NCBI GenBank assembly: GCA_934591705.1
Contig: CAKTPM010000001.1
Coordinates: forward strand, 1-64,000
Length of the DNA stretch: 64,000 nt
From: an uncultured Oscillospiraceae bacterium
GTDB lineage: Bacteria > Bacillota > Clostridia > Oscillospirales > Oscillospiraceae
Direction of reading: 5' to 3'
In this document: piece by piece, positions 1 to 10,885 of the stretch
Position numbering within the stretch: position 1 is the stretch's first letter
How the letters are laid out: each line of letters opens with the position of its first letter
Made by a program: the position numbers and the translations under genes
The notes under the pieces: model-generated
Database searches by the model: none
What the model was told of the DNA's origin: nothing
What the model saw: the letters and a program-made list of their open reading frames with translations, nothing else

Positions 1-656
1 TCCCACTGGCCATAGTGGCCGGTGGCCTTCTTCAGTGCCTCGTTGGCGTCGTCGCCCTTCTTGATGAAGTCCATCATCTTGCCGACGCTGACAAACTCAT
101 AGCCGATGACCTCATCCTTGTCGTTGAGGGCCATCTTGCTGCAATAGCCCTCGGCCATTTCAAGATAGCGGGGGCCCTTTTCCCGGGTGCCGAACATGGT
201 GCCCACCTGGGAGCGCAGACCCTTGCCCAGGTCCTCCAGGGAGGCGCCCACAGCCAGGCCGTCCTCAGAGAAGGCGGACTGGGTGCGGCCGTAGACGATC
301 TGCAAAAACAGTTCCCGCATGGCGGTGTTGATGGCGTCGCAGACCAGGTCGGTGTTCAGGGCCTCCAGGATAGTCTTGCCGATGAGGATCTCGGAGGCCA
401 TGGCGGCGGAGTGGGTCATGCCGGAGCAGCCGATGGTCTCCACCAGCGCCTCCTCGATGATGCCGTTTTTCACATTCAGCGTCAGCTTGCAGGCACCCTG
501 CTGAGGGGCGCACCAGCCGATACCGTGGGTAAAGCCGGAGATGTCGGATATCTCCTTGGCCTGCACCCACTTGCCCTCCTCGGGGATGGGAGCCGGGCCG
601 TGATAGGCGCCCTTGGCAACGGGGCACATATTCTGAACCTCAGTCGTATAGATCAT
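1..656 (-). CDS. NifU-like iron-sulfur cluster scaffold protein, partial
   Basis: The 3' end runs off the left edge; about 218 residues are visible. The protein resembles the NifU/IscU-like scaffold proteins of Clostridia that are usually encoded next to a GGGtGRT protein. Conserved cysteines sit in the stretches GWCAPQQGAC and ETIGCSGMTH, which would be cluster-ligand candidates. The start is the ATG at 656, with AAGGA about 11 bases upstream. It lies 66 bases downstream of trpS on the same strand and may be read from the trpS promoter. The partner gene, if present, is outside the window. Family assignment comes from recalled similarity; the role in Fe-S assembly is inferred. Confidence 0.7.
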   Translation of the reverse strand, partial: MIYTTEVQNMCPVAKGAYHGPAPIPEEGKWVQAKEISDISGFTHGIGWCAPQQGACKLTLNVKNGIIEEALVETIGCSGMTHSAAMASEILIGKTILEALNTDLVCDAINTAMRELFLQIVYGRTQSAFSEDGLAVGASLEDLGKGLRSQVGTMFGTREKGPRYLEMAEGYCSKMALNDKDEVIGYEFVSVGKMMDFIKKGDDANEALKKATGHYGQW

Positions 657-722
657 GATGACGATGTTCCTTTCTTAAAGATGTGTATTGAATCAGCTGC
701 CGTGCAGCAGAAATTCCATGGC

Positions 723-1718
723 TCAGCGGGCGGCAAAGCCGATCTTGCGGTGGACCTTGCTCAGGGTCTTGTTGGCCAGGTACTTAGCGCGCTCGGCGCC
801 CTCCCGGTAAACGCTCTCCAAATATGCCTTGTCGGCCATAATGCGCTGGGACTCCTCCCGGATAGGCCGCAGCAGCTCCACCACCGCCTCGCCCACGGCG
901 GGCTTAAAGACGCCGTAGCCCTGGCCGCCGAACTCCGCCTCGGCCTGCTCCACGGTCTTGCCGGTGGCGGCGCAGTAGATGGTCAGCAGGTTGGAGATAC
1001 CTGCTTTGTTGACCTTGTCGAACTTCACGGCGGTCTCGCAGTCGGTAACGGCGCGCTTGAACTTCTTCATGATGACCTCGGGGGTATCCATCAGATTCAC
1101 GCAGCCGTCCGGCAGGGACTTGCTCATCTTGGTGGTGGGGTCATCCAAGGACATGAGCCGGGCGCCCATCTTGGGGATGAAGGGCTCGGGCAGCACGAAG
1201 GTGTCGCTGTAGAGGCCGTTGAACCGCTGGGCGATGTCACGGGTGAGCTCCACATGCTGCTTTTGGTCCTCACCCACGGGCACCAGATCCGCCTGATAGA
1301 GGAGGATATCGGCCGCCATCAGCACGGGGTAAGTGAAAAGCCCGGCGGTGATATTGTCGGCATGCTGCTGGGATTTCATCTTGAACTGGGTCATTCGGGA
1401 GAGCTCACCGAACTGGGTGTAGCAGCCCAGGATCCAGCCCAGCTCCGCGTGCTGGGGCACATGGGACTGGATAAAAATGATGTTCTTTTTGGGGTCAAGG
1501 CCGCAGGCGATATACTGGGCCAGCTGATCCACGCTGCGGCGGCGCAGGGTGGCCGGATCCTGGCGCACGGTGATGGCGTGCATATCCACGATGCAGTAGA
1601 GGCAGTCGTATTTGTCCTGCAGGGACACCCAGTTGCGGATGGCGCCCATGTAGGAGCCCAGGGTCAATTCGCCGGAGGGCTGGATGCCGCTGAATATGCG
1701 CTTTTTCTTTTCTTCCAT
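723..1718 (-). CDS. trpS: Tryptophan--tRNA ligase
   Basis: Class I aminoacyl-tRNA synthetase that charges tRNA-Trp with tryptophan using ATP. The protein is 331 residues, the normal length for bacterial TrpS. The HIGH-equivalent region is PSGELTLGSYMG at residues 14-25, and the KMSKS loop is an exact KMSKS at 197-201. It diverges from gltX, with a good sigma-A promoter at 1773-1801. The transcribed leader is only about 50 bases. It holds a small GGGCG/CGCCC stem but no T-box layout, so tryptophan control through a T-box is not supported here. Confidence 0.97.
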   Translation of the reverse strand: MEEKKKRIFSGIQPSGELTLGSYMGAIRNWVSLQDKYDCLYCIVDMHAITVRQDPATLRRRSVDQLAQYIACGLDPKKNIIFIQSHVPQHAELGWILGCYTQFGELSRMTQFKMKSQQHADNITAGLFTYPVLMAADILLYQADLVPVGEDQKQHVELTRDIAQRFNGLYSDTFVLPEPFIPKMGARLMSLDDPTTKMSKSLPDGCVNLMDTPEVIMKKFKRAVTDCETAVKFDKVNKAGISNLLTIYCAATGKTVEQAEAEFGGQGYGVFKPAVGEAVVELLRPIREESQRIMADKAYLESVYREGAERAKYLANKTLSKVHRKIGFAAR

Positions 1719-1772
1719 AATATCCCTTACTTTCCTGCCGGGCGCAATATCGCCCGCTATTGTACATCCTGT

Positions 1773-1801
1773 ACTCTACCACAAACCAGGAGGAAATGCA
1801 A
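1773..1801 (-). promoter_or_regulatory. Sigma-A promoter of trpS
   Basis: Read on the minus strand: -35 TTGCAT (1796-1801), a 17-base spacer, and -10 TAGAGT (1773-1778). It points at trpS. Its -35 box lies only 18 bases from the -35 box of the divergent gltX promoter, so the two may share upstream control. Confidence 0.7.
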
Positions 1802-1819
1802 GAAATTGAGGAGAATTGC

Positions 1820-1847
1820 TTGACTTTTCAATGTGAACAAATATAAT
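1820..1847 (+). promoter_or_regulatory. Sigma-A promoter of gltX-glnN
   Basis: -35 TTGACT at 1820-1825, a 16-base spacer, and a perfect -10 TATAAT at 1842-1847. Transcription would start near 1854, leaving a leader of about 40 bases before the gltX ATG at 1896. Confidence 0.8.
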
Positions 1848-1895
1848 ATATGCGTTAAAATATTGCCTTCGGAAATAATGAGGAGAAAACGCATC

Positions 1896-3389
1896 ATGGA
1901 TATGAAGTATTTTGAGGAAATGGAAGCCAAGATCCCCCATGGCAAGGTGCGCACCCGCTTTGCCCCCTCCCCCACCGGCTATATGCATGTGGGCAATCTG
2001 CGCACGGCCCTTTATACCTGGCTCATCGCCCGAAATGCCGGTGGCACCTTCATCCTGCGCATTGAGGATACCGACCAGGGCCGATTGGTGGAGGGCGCCA
2101 CCGATGTCATTTACCGCACCATGGCCGAGTGCGGGCTTACCCACGACGAGGGCCCCGATGTGGGCGGCCCCGTGGCCCCCTATATCCAGTCCCAGCGGCG
2201 GGACACCTATGGCAAGTATGCCCGGCTTTTGGTGGAAAAGGGCGGCGCTTACTACTGCTTCTGTGAAAAGACCGAGTCCGAGGAGGAAAGCGGCGAGTTT
2301 GACCGCTCCGCCGACCCCTGCCGGGACATCCCTCTGGCCCAGGCCCAGGCCCGCGTGGACGCCGGGGAGCCCTATGTCATCCGGCAGAAGATCCCCGCTG
2401 AGGGCACCACCACCTTCCATGACGCCATCTTCGGCGACATCACCGTGGACAACGCCACCCTGGACGACCAGGTGCTCCTGAAGCGGGACGGCCTGCCCAC
2501 CTATAACTTCGCCAATGTCATCGACGATCACCTCATGGGCATCACCCATGTGGTCCGGGGCAGCGAGTATCTCTCCTCCGCCCCCAAGTATAACCTGCTC
2601 TATGAGTCCTTCGGCTGGGAGATCCCCACCTATGTTCACTGCTCTCCTGTGATGCGGGACGCCCAGAACAAGATGTCCAAGCGCCACGGCGACCCCAGCT
2701 ATGAGGACCTCCGGGCCCAGGGGTATCTCACCGAGGCCATCTTGAACTATGTGGCCCTTCTGGGCTGGTCCCCCAAGGGGGAGAACGCCGAGCGGGAGAT
2801 CTTCTCCCTGTCCGAGCTGGCGGATATCTTCGACATCTCCGGCATCTCCAAGTCTCCGGCCATCTTCGACATTGCCAAGCTGGACCACTTCAACGCCGTG
2901 TACCTCCGGGCCATGGAGCCCGCCGCCTTTGCCAAGGTGGCCGAGCCCTACATCCGGCAGACCGTCAAGGGGGATTTTGACCTCTGCGCCATCGCCTCCC
3001 TGCTGCAGGCCCGGTGTGAACGGCTCACCGACATCCCCGAAAAGGTGGACTTCTTCGACGCCTGCCCCGACTGCTGCGCCGAGGCGTATACCAATAAAAA
3101 ATCCAAGACCGATCCCGCCGTCTGCCGCACCATGCTGGAGGCCGCTATCCCCATGCTGGAGACCCTGCCCCAGTGGACGGTGGAGGCCATCCATGACGGC
3201 CTCATCGCCCTGGCAGAGAAGCTGGGCGTGAAGAACGCCACCCTGATGTGGCCGGTACGCATCGCCGCCTCCGGCAAGCTGGTGACCCCCGGCGGTGCCG
3301 TGGAGATCTGCCAGATCTTAGGCCGGGAGGAGACCCTCCGCCGTCTGCGGGCCGGTCTCGAGAAGCTCAAGTGCATGACACAGGAATAA
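1896..3389 (+). CDS. gltX: Glutamate--tRNA ligase
   Basis: Class I synthetase that attaches glutamate to tRNA-Glu. It is 497 residues when started at the ATG at 1896, which has AGGAG 10 bases upstream (1881-1885). An upstream in-frame ATG at 1833 lies inside the promoter region and is rejected. The N-terminal FAPSPTGYMHVGN stretch holds the HIGH-equivalent site at residues 31-34, and KMSKR occurs at 259-263. The next gene, a type III glutamine synthetase, begins 29 bases downstream with no terminator between, so gltX and glnN probably share the promoter at 1820. Confidence 0.96.
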   Translation: MDMKYFEEMEAKIPHGKVRTRFAPSPTGYMHVGNLRTALYTWLIARNAGGTFILRIEDTDQGRLVEGATDVIYRTMAECGLTHDEGPDVGGPVAPYIQSQRRDTYGKYARLLVEKGGAYYCFCEKTESEEESGEFDRSADPCRDIPLAQAQARVDAGEPYVIRQKIPAEGTTTFHDAIFGDITVDNATLDDQVLLKRDGLPTYNFANVIDDHLMGITHVVRGSEYLSSAPKYNLLYESFGWEIPTYVHCSPVMRDAQNKMSKRHGDPSYEDLRAQGYLTEAILNYVALLGWSPKGENAEREIFSLSELADIFDISGISKSPAIFDIAKLDHFNAVYLRAMEPAAFAKVAEPYIRQTVKGDFDLCAIASLLQARCERLTDIPEKVDFFDACPDCCAEAYTNKKSKTDPAVCRTMLEAAIPMLETLPQWTVEAIHDGLIALAEKLGVKNATLMWPVRIAASGKLVTPGGAVEICQILGREETLRRLRAGLEKLKCMTQE

Positions 3390-3418
3390 AAAAGCAATTT
3401 TGCAAAGGAGGAATCCCC

Positions 3419-5512
<2,094 letters not shown>

Positions 5513-5530
5513 GAAACCCCCATACGCAAA

Positions 5531-5564
5531 AAGAATTGCGGGCCCGCGGGCCCGCAATTCTTTT
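5531..5564. terminator. Bidirectional terminator between glnN and the YkvI-like gene
   Basis: A 13-base perfect inverted repeat (5533-5545 and 5548-5560) flanked by AA and TT/TTTT, giving a GC-rich hairpin with U-runs on both strands. It serves the convergent genes glnN (+) and the membrane protein ending at 5563 (-). Confidence 0.9.
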
Positions 5565-6630
5565 ATTTCTGCCGCTTTCGCTCCTGGATATAGTGGATGA
5601 CCATGGTGGCCAAAAACACCACGCTGACATAGCCGAACACCGGGAACACCACCCCCACGATGTCGCTGAAGCCAAAGAGACTGCCCAGCCACACCGCCAC
5701 CGCCATCAGGGGGATGTAGAGCTTACCACGGCCCCGGAGCCAGGTGAGCTTCTGCTCCATGTGCGCACAGAGGCCCACCAGGGAGGCCAGGGCGTTACAG
5801 AACATGCCCAGCATCAGCAGGATGCCGTACACGCTGCCCAAAAAGGGGCTGATGCCCGTGGCTACCGCCACCATGGGGAGCTGCGCTGCCTCCGTGCCGG
5901 GAGCGGAGGCCACTGAGGTTAGGATGCTGCCGGCCACGATCACCAGCTCCGTGCCCCCCAGGAGGATACCCACCCGAATGGTGCGCTTATTGTCCCCCAG
6001 GTACTCCCCCAGGGGCATCATGATGCCGATGCTGCCCAGGAGGTTATAGGCCACATAGGTCAGACAGGCGATGAACCAGTTGGGCATCAGGGGATTGGTG
6101 TTGCAGTTTTTGATTTTCAGGATCAGCGAGGGGTCAAACTTGCACCAGGCCGCGATGCCGAAGAGGAGCGTAGCCCCCACCAGCACCGGCACCAGGGCGG
6201 AAAAGGCGTTGACCATACCGCTTACGCCCAATAGGGCCACCAGGGCTACCGCGGCGGTGAAGATGCCGCTGCCCAGGGCGGCGGGCACGGAGAAAAGCTG
6301 CTCCCCCATGGCTCCCACTCCGGCGGACATGATGATGACCACCCCGAAGAGAAACAGCGCCGCCACGATGCCGGCGGCCCGCTGCAGCCACTTGAGATGG
6401 TCCCAGGGCACCAGCAGCTTTTCCAGCTCCCGGCAGCCGGTCATCTGGGTCAGGCGCAGCATGATCATGCCGAAAACCACAAACAGCGTCGCCGACACGC
6501 AAAAGCCCAAATAGCCCCACAGGCCGAAGCTGCCGAAGAACTGCCACAGCTCCTGGCCGGAAATAAAGCCGGCGCCCAAAAAGCACCCGGCGTAAATAAA
6601 AGACAATGGTACCGCTTTGATCTTTTTCAT
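5563..6630 (-). CDS. YkvI-like multi-pass membrane protein
   Basis: A 355-residue integral membrane protein with about ten hydrophobic segments. It begins with a short basic N-terminus followed by a GAGFISGQELWQFF segment, which resembles the YkvI family of the APC/LeuT-fold transporters. A discontinuous glycine-rich first helix is typical of sodium- or proton-coupled transporters. The substrate is unknown. The start at 6630 has AGGAG eight bases upstream, and a sigma-A promoter lies at 6660-6688. It appears monocistronic and shares the terminator at 5531 with glnN. Confidence 0.7.
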   Translation of the reverse strand: MKKIKAVPLSFIYAGCFLGAGFISGQELWQFFGSFGLWGYLGFCVSATLFVVFGMIMLRLTQMTGCRELEKLLVPWDHLKWLQRAAGIVAALFLFGVVIIMSAGVGAMGEQLFSVPAALGSGIFTAAVALVALLGVSGMVNAFSALVPVLVGATLLFGIAAWCKFDPSLILKIKNCNTNPLMPNWFIACLTYVAYNLLGSIGIMMPLGEYLGDNKRTIRVGILLGGTELVIVAGSILTSVASAPGTEAAQLPMVAVATGISPFLGSVYGILLMLGMFCNALASLVGLCAHMEQKLTWLRGRGKLYIPLMAVAVWLGSLFGFSDIVGVVFPVFGYVSVVFLATMVIHYIQERKRQK

Positions 6631-6659
6631 GGTGTTCTCCTAAAATTCATGCTCCGCTT

Positions 6660-6688
6660 ATTTTAGTCATTTCCGCCGCTTTCGTCAA
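6660..6688 (-). promoter_or_regulatory. Sigma-A promoter of the YkvI-like gene
   Basis: Minus strand: -35 TTGACG (6683-6688), 17-base spacer, -10 TAAAAT (6660-6665). Confidence 0.65.
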
Positions 6689-6732
6689 CCCCGGTTTTCA
6701 CCAAAGATTTCGTTGAATTATTCGGTTTATCA

Positions 6733-6761
6733 TTGACGGGACTATTCCCCGGCGGTATAAT
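6733..6761 (+). promoter_or_regulatory. Sigma-A promoter of the phosphotransacylase-aminotransferase pair
   Basis: -35 TTGACG (6733-6738), 17-base spacer, perfect -10 TATAAT (6756-6761). It is divergent from the YkvI-like promoter and about 45 bases from the first start codon. Confidence 0.8.
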
Positions 6762-6805
6762 GGAGAAAATATAGGCGCATGGCCTGCAATATGGGAGGTA
6801 GTTCT

Positions 6806-7720
6806 ATGATCAACACCATTGATGGTATTCTGGAAGCCGCACGGGGTGGAAAGGCCGGCGTTATCGCCGTGGCCGCCGCCCACGATCAGCCCGTGGTGGA
6901 GGCCGTGGTGGAGGCCCGCCGGGAGGGCATCGCCGTGCCCATCTTGGTGGGCCATACGGAGGAGATCGCCTCCATGCTCCGGGACCTGGGCGAGGATCCT
7001 GACGCCTATGAGCTCATCCCCGGCGACACCGACCAGGACTGCGCCGCCAAGGCCGTGGCCCTGTGCGCCGAAGGCCGGGCCAACTTTTTGATGAAGGGGA
7101 TTTTGGGCACCGCCGACCTCATGCGGGCGGTATTTAATAAGGAGTGCGGCCTGCGCACCTCTCACCTGACCACCCACTGCATGTTCTATGAGATCCCCGC
7201 CCTGGGAAAAATGGTCATCCTCACCGACGGCGGCGTCAACACCTTTCCCGATTTGGAGAAGAAGGCGGAGATCCTGGAGAATGCCGCCATGTGCTTCCGG
7301 GCCCTGGGCTATGAGCATATCAACGCCGCGTGCATCTGCGGTGCGGAGCAAGTGAATCCCAAGGTGCAGTCCACCGTGGACGCCGACGCCCTGGCCCATA
7401 TGACCGACCGCTGGAGCAAGTACAATATGGATGTCTGCGGGCCGGTGGCCCTGGATCTGGCCGTCAGCAAGGAGGCCTGCAAGCATAAACACTTTACAGC
7501 CCCCGGCGCAGGCGATGCCGACATTCTCCTGGTGCCCAACTATGAGGTGGGCAACGGCATCGGCAAAGCCGCCTCCCTCTTCGGCGGCGCCAAGAACGCG
7601 GGCATCATCCTGGGAGCCAAGGTGCCCATCGTGCTGGTCTCCCGCAGTGACAGCGCCTATTCCAAGCTGGCCTCCATCGCCGCCGGCAGCGTGCTGGCCG
7701 CCCGGATGGATCTGCACTGA
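6806..7720 (+). CDS. Phosphate butyryltransferase-like phosphotransacylase
   Basis: A 304-residue member of the Ptb/Pta family, which exchanges CoA for phosphate on short acyl groups (for example butyryl-CoA to butyryl phosphate). Recognisable stretches are NFLMKGILGTADLMRAVF and, near the C-terminus, FGGAKNAGIILGAKVPIVL. The length fits phosphate butyryltransferase rather than the longer Pta forms. The start is the ATG at 6806 behind GGGAGG (6793-6798). No butyrate or acetate kinase gene is adjacent, which such enzymes usually have. An aminotransferase follows 63 bases downstream. The exact acyl substrate cannot be read from the sequence; some relatives are annotated as enoyl-CoA hydratase/phosphate acetyltransferase. 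Confidence 0.8.
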   Translation: MINTIDGILEAARGGKAGVIAVAAAHDQPVVEAVVEARREGIAVPILVGHTEEIASMLRDLGEDPDAYELIPGDTDQDCAAKAVALCAEGRANFLMKGILGTADLMRAVFNKECGLRTSHLTTHCMFYEIPALGKMVILTDGGVNTFPDLEKKAEILENAAMCFRALGYEHINAACICGAEQVNPKVQSTVDADALAHMTDRWSKYNMDVCGPVALDLAVSKEACKHKHFTAPGAGDADILLVPNYEVGNGIGKAASLFGGAKNAGIILGAKVPIVLVSRSDSAYSKLASIAAGSVLAARMDLH

Positions 7721-7783
7721 CAGCCGCCGAGAACAGGACTCTCGCCACACTCTGTCTCAATAAATAAGTAAGGAGATTTTATC

Positions 7784-8974
7784 ATGGTCAATCAGAATTA
7801 TTATGATCTGGGCACCGCCCCCTCTGTGATCCGGCAGCTGTTTGCCTACGGCCTTGCCCAAACCGCCCGGGTGGGCGCCGATAAGGTCTTTGATTATTCC
7901 CTGGGCAATCCCAGCATCCCCGCCCCCAAGAAGGTCAACGAGTCCATCCACAAGATCGTAGATGAGACCGACTCCATCAAGCTCCACGGCTACTCCATGG
8001 CTCCCGGCTTTGAGGAGGCCCGGGCCGCCGTGGCCAAGGATCTCTCGGCGCGCTTTGCGCTGGAGGTGCGGCCCGATGAGCTGTTCCTCACCTGCGGCGC
8101 TGCCCCGGCCCTCATCTCCGTCATCAAGGCGCTGGTGGTGGATCACAGCGCGGAGATCATGGTGGTGGCCCCCTTCTTCCCGGAATACCGCCCCTTCGTC
8201 TGCGGCAACGGCGGCAAGCTGGTGGTAGTCCCCGCCGACACCGCGGCCTTTCAGATCCGGCTGGAGGAGGTAGAAAAGCACATCACCCCCCGGACCCAGG
8301 CCATTATCATCAACTCCCCCAACAACCCCTCCGGCGTGGTCTATACCCGCGAGACCCTGCAGGGTCTTGCCGCCCTGCTGGAGCGCAAGAGCGCCGAGTA
8401 CGGCCACCCCATCTACATTATCGCCGACGAGCCCTATCGGGAGCTGGTTTACGGTGATGTGGAGGTGCCCTTTATCCCTGGCATCTATAAGAACACCGTG
8501 GTCTGCTACTCCTATTCCAAGTCCCTGTCCCTGCCCGGCGAGCGCATCGGCTATGTGTATGTGCCCGGCTTCGCGGAGGACAGCCAGGCCCTCTATGCCG
8601 CCGTGGCCGGCGCCGCCCGGGCCATGGGCCATGTCTGCCCTCCCACGCTCATGCAGAAGGTCATCGAGCTGTGTGCCGACCAGCGCCCGGACCTGGCGGC
8701 CTACGATGAAAATCGCAACCTTCTCTATAACAGCTTACGGGAGATGGGCTATGAGTGCGCCAAGCCCGACGGGGCCTTCTACCTCTTCGTAAAGGCCCCC
8801 AACGGCGATGCCATGGCCTTCTCTGAAAAGGCCAAGCTGGAGCATAACCTCTTGGTGGTCCCGGCGGACGGCTTCGGCTGCCCCGGCTACTTCCGCCTGA
8901 GCTACTGCGTGGCCAACGATATGATCCGCCGCAGCTTGCCCGCCTTCCGGGCCATGATGGAGGCATATCGGTAA
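7784..8974 (+). CDS. Class I/II pyridoxal phosphate aminotransferase
   Basis: A 396-residue fold-type I aminotransferase. It shows the substrate and cofactor stretches NSPNNPSG and ADEPYRELVY, then SYSKSLSLPGERIGY, whose lysine would bind PLP. Amino acid specificity is not readable. AGGAG at 7771-7775 supports the ATG at 7784. It follows the phosphotransacylase in the same direction and is closed by a strong terminator at 8994. If the two act together, branched-chain or aromatic amino acid fermentation to acyl phosphates is a possible role; that is inference. Confidence 0.9.
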   Translation: MVNQNYYDLGTAPSVIRQLFAYGLAQTARVGADKVFDYSLGNPSIPAPKKVNESIHKIVDETDSIKLHGYSMAPGFEEARAAVAKDLSARFALEVRPDELFLTCGAAPALISVIKALVVDHSAEIMVVAPFFPEYRPFVCGNGGKLVVVPADTAAFQIRLEEVEKHITPRTQAIIINSPNNPSGVVYTRETLQGLAALLERKSAEYGHPIYIIADEPYRELVYGDVEVPFIPGIYKNTVVCYSYSKSLSLPGERIGYVYVPGFAEDSQALYAAVAGAARAMGHVCPPTLMQKVIELCADQRPDLAAYDENRNLLYNSLREMGYECAKPDGAFYLFVKAPNGDAMAFSEKAKLEHNLLVVPADGFGCPGYFRLSYCVANDMIRRSLPAFRAMMEAYR

Positions 8975-8993
8975 CTTTTCTCGTCACTAAAGC

Positions 8994-9043
8994 CCCGCCC
9001 TCCAAAAGAGGGCGGGTTTTTACGCCTATTTTCGGCGTTTTTT
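8994..9043 (+). terminator. Tandem hairpin terminators after the aminotransferase
   Basis: The first hairpin pairs CCCGCCCTC (8994-9002) with GAGGGCGGG (9008-9016) and is followed by TTTTT. A second, weaker one pairs ACGCC (9022-9026) with GGCGT (9034-9038), followed by another T-run. Confidence 0.88.
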
Positions 9044-9046
9044 CAA

Positions 9047-9075
9047 TTGTAAATTCCGAAAATTTTTTCTATAAT
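9047..9075 (+). promoter_or_regulatory. Sigma-A promoter of asnA
   Basis: -35 TTGTAA (9047-9052), 17-base spacer, perfect -10 TATAAT (9070-9075). It lies directly behind the preceding terminator. Confidence 0.75.
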
Positions 9076-9105
9076 GGGAGCATCATTTTTTTGTGAGGTG
9101 TTATC

Positions 9106-10116
9106 ATGAGCAAGATCATCATTCCCGCCGGCTACCAAACTCCGCTGTCCAGCTATGAAATGCAGCGTGCCATTGAGTTCATCAAGAGCAATTTTCAGGT
9201 CAATCTGGCACAGGCGCTGAATCTGCGCCGTGTATCCGCGCCCCTCTTTGTGGACGACCACTCCGGCCTGAATGATAATCTCAACGGCGTGGAGCGCCCT
9301 GTGGGCTTTGATATCCCGGATGTGGGGGCCAACGCCGAGGTGGTACACTCCCTGGCCAAGTGGAAGCGCCTGGCCCTGAAGCGCTACGGCTTCCATGTGG
9401 GTAAGGGCCTCTTTACGGATATGAACGCCATCCGCCGGGACGAGGAGGTGGACAACACCCACTCCATCTATGTGGACCAGTGGGACTGGGAAAAGGTCAT
9501 CTCCCGGGAGGACCGCACGGAGTACTATCTGCGCCAGACTGTCCGGGCCATTGTGGCGGCGGTGGTGGAGACTAACGAGGCCCTGCAGATCGCCTTCCCC
9601 AGCTTACACACCAAGCTGGAGCGTGAAGTTTACTTCATCTCCACCCAGGAGCTGGAGGATCGCTGGCCGGACCTCACGCCCAAGGAGCGGGAGGACGCCA
9701 TCTGCCGGGAGCATCACAGTGTATTTTTGATGCAGATCGGCGGCGCTCTCAAGCGCAGCGGCAAGCCCCATGACGGCCGCGCCCCGGACTATGACGACTG
9801 GTCCCTCAACGGCGATATCCTGATGTACAACCCCGTGCTGGACCGCAGCTTTGAGATCTCCTCCATGGGTATCCGGGTGGATGAGGCCGCCATGACTTAC
9901 CAGCTGGAGATCCGGAACTGCAACGACCGCCGGGAGCTGCCCTTCCACAAGATGCTCCTCAATGGCGAGTTGCCTCTGACCGTCGGCGGCGGTATCGGCC
10001 AGAGCCGCCTGTGCATGCTGATGATCGGCACCTGCCACATCGGCGAGGTCCAGGCAAGCTTGTGGGATAAGGACACCGTGGCCGCCTGTGAAAAGGCCGG
10101 TGTGCGGCTTCTGTAA
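9106..10116 (+). CDS. asnA: Aspartate--ammonia ligase
   Basis: Makes asparagine from aspartate and free ammonia with ATP. The 336-residue protein matches AsnA in length. It is a class II synthetase-like enzyme with the family's N-terminal stretch IIPAGYQTPLSSYEMQ and a C-terminal GGGIGQSRLCML motif that forms part of the ATP site. It has its own promoter and is closed by a strong terminator, so it is a single-gene unit. With glnN at 3.4 kb it shows a preference for direct ammonia use. Confidence 0.96.
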   Translation: MSKIIIPAGYQTPLSSYEMQRAIEFIKSNFQVNLAQALNLRRVSAPLFVDDHSGLNDNLNGVERPVGFDIPDVGANAEVVHSLAKWKRLALKRYGFHVGKGLFTDMNAIRRDEEVDNTHSIYVDQWDWEKVISREDRTEYYLRQTVRAIVAAVVETNEALQIAFPSLHTKLEREVYFISTQELEDRWPDLTPKEREDAICREHHSVFLMQIGGALKRSGKPHDGRAPDYDDWSLNGDILMYNPVLDRSFEISSMGIRVDEAAMTYQLEIRNCNDRRELPFHKMLLNGELPLTVGGGIGQSRLCMLMIGTCHIGEVQASLWDKDTVAACEKAGVRLL

Positions 10117-10127
10117 GCGATAGAAAG

Positions 10128-10163
10128 AACGACCCTGCGGCCTTTGGCCGCAGGGTCGTTTTT
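10128..10163. terminator. Terminator after asnA
   Basis: A 15-base perfect inverted repeat (10128-10142 and 10146-10160) with a TTT loop and a T-run on the plus strand. It also ends the convergent coiled-coil gene at 10179. Confidence 0.92.
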
Positions 10164-10178
10164 CTATGTGCCTGCCGG

Positions 10179-10751
10179 TTATTCCAGGGTGTCCTCCAGC
10201 TCCTGGAGCCGCAGGAGCATGCGCTCGAAGGCCTGGGAATCGTTATTCTCCACGATCTGCTGGCAGCGGCGCAGGGTCTGGAGGGTATCCTCATTCATCC
10301 CCTCATAGCGGCCCCGCTGCTCATTGCACCAGTCCCGCTGCTGGGCGATGCACTGGCGCAGCTTGGCGATGGCCTCGGCCCGGAACTCCTCGGTGCGCCG
10401 GTGGGCGCTGATCTCGATCTCGGCAATGTGATCCTTCACCTGGGCGTAGGCCTGGGCCGGGCCCCGGAGGGCCTCGTTTTCCTCCCGCAGGGCGGCGGCC
10501 TGCTGCTCTGCCTCCCGGCAGCGCTCCTCCCACTCCGCAGCGCTCTCGCTGCCCTCCTGGAGCACAGCGGCCTTGCCATGGAGCTTGCGCAGGGCCTCCT
10601 CCAGCTGCGTGTTCTGCGCCTCAAGGGCCTCTGCCTTCTCCCGGAGGGCATCGGTGAGTTTTTTATTCTCCTCGGCCTGCCTGGCAATGAACTTTACCAC
10701 ATCGTCCTTGGCAAAACCGCCGAATAAACAGGTCCTGAATTGCTCGCTCAT
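10179..10751 (-). CDS. DivIVA-like coiled-coil protein
   Basis: A 190-residue, highly charged protein. The N-terminus has LFGGFAKDDVVKFI (residues 9-22), which resembles the F-G-x-x-K-D-D-V-x-x-Y/F-I start of DivIVA/GpsB proteins. Most of the rest is Glu/Ala/Gln-rich coiled coil from about residue 25 to 130, then a shorter helical tail. DivIVA-type proteins sit at curved membranes and recruit division or wall enzymes; here that role is inferred. It has its own promoter at 10783-10811. Confidence 0.55.
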   Translation of the reverse strand: MSEQFRTCLFGGFAKDDVVKFIARQAEENKKLTDALREKAEALEAQNTQLEEALRKLHGKAAVLQEGSESAAEWEERCREAEQQAAALREENEALRGPAQAYAQVKDHIAEIEISAHRRTEEFRAEAIAKLRQCIAQQRDWCNEQRGRYEGMNEDTLQTLRRCQQIVENNDSQAFERMLLRLQELEDTLE

Positions 10752-10782
10752 GGCGCATACCCCCGTAGATACTTTTTTCTTT

Positions 10783-10811
10783 AAGATACCACAGATTTCG
10801 GCACTTTACAA
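10783..10811 (-). promoter_or_regulatory. Sigma-A promoter of the DivIVA-like gene
   Basis: Minus strand: -35 TTGTAA (10806-10811), 17-base spacer, -10 TATCTT (10783-10788). Confidence 0.65.
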
Positions 10812-10885
10812 GGTCTATTTTCCGGGGCGGCTGCCGATTTTACCGCCTCCTCTCCCCTGCCCGGCCCGCTTAGAGGGAGTTTCCC

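Noticed and set aside
1719..1772. T-box leader for trpS
   Set aside because: The leader is only about 50 bases, with no specifier loop or T-box sequence.
15..1823. A 602-residue open frame antisense to the NifU-like and trpS genes
   Set aside because: It is a GC-rich shadow of real genes on the other strand; its sequence is Gly/Leu/His-rich without family features. Similar antisense frames at 1776-3194, 25555-27738 and elsewhere are rejected for the same reason.
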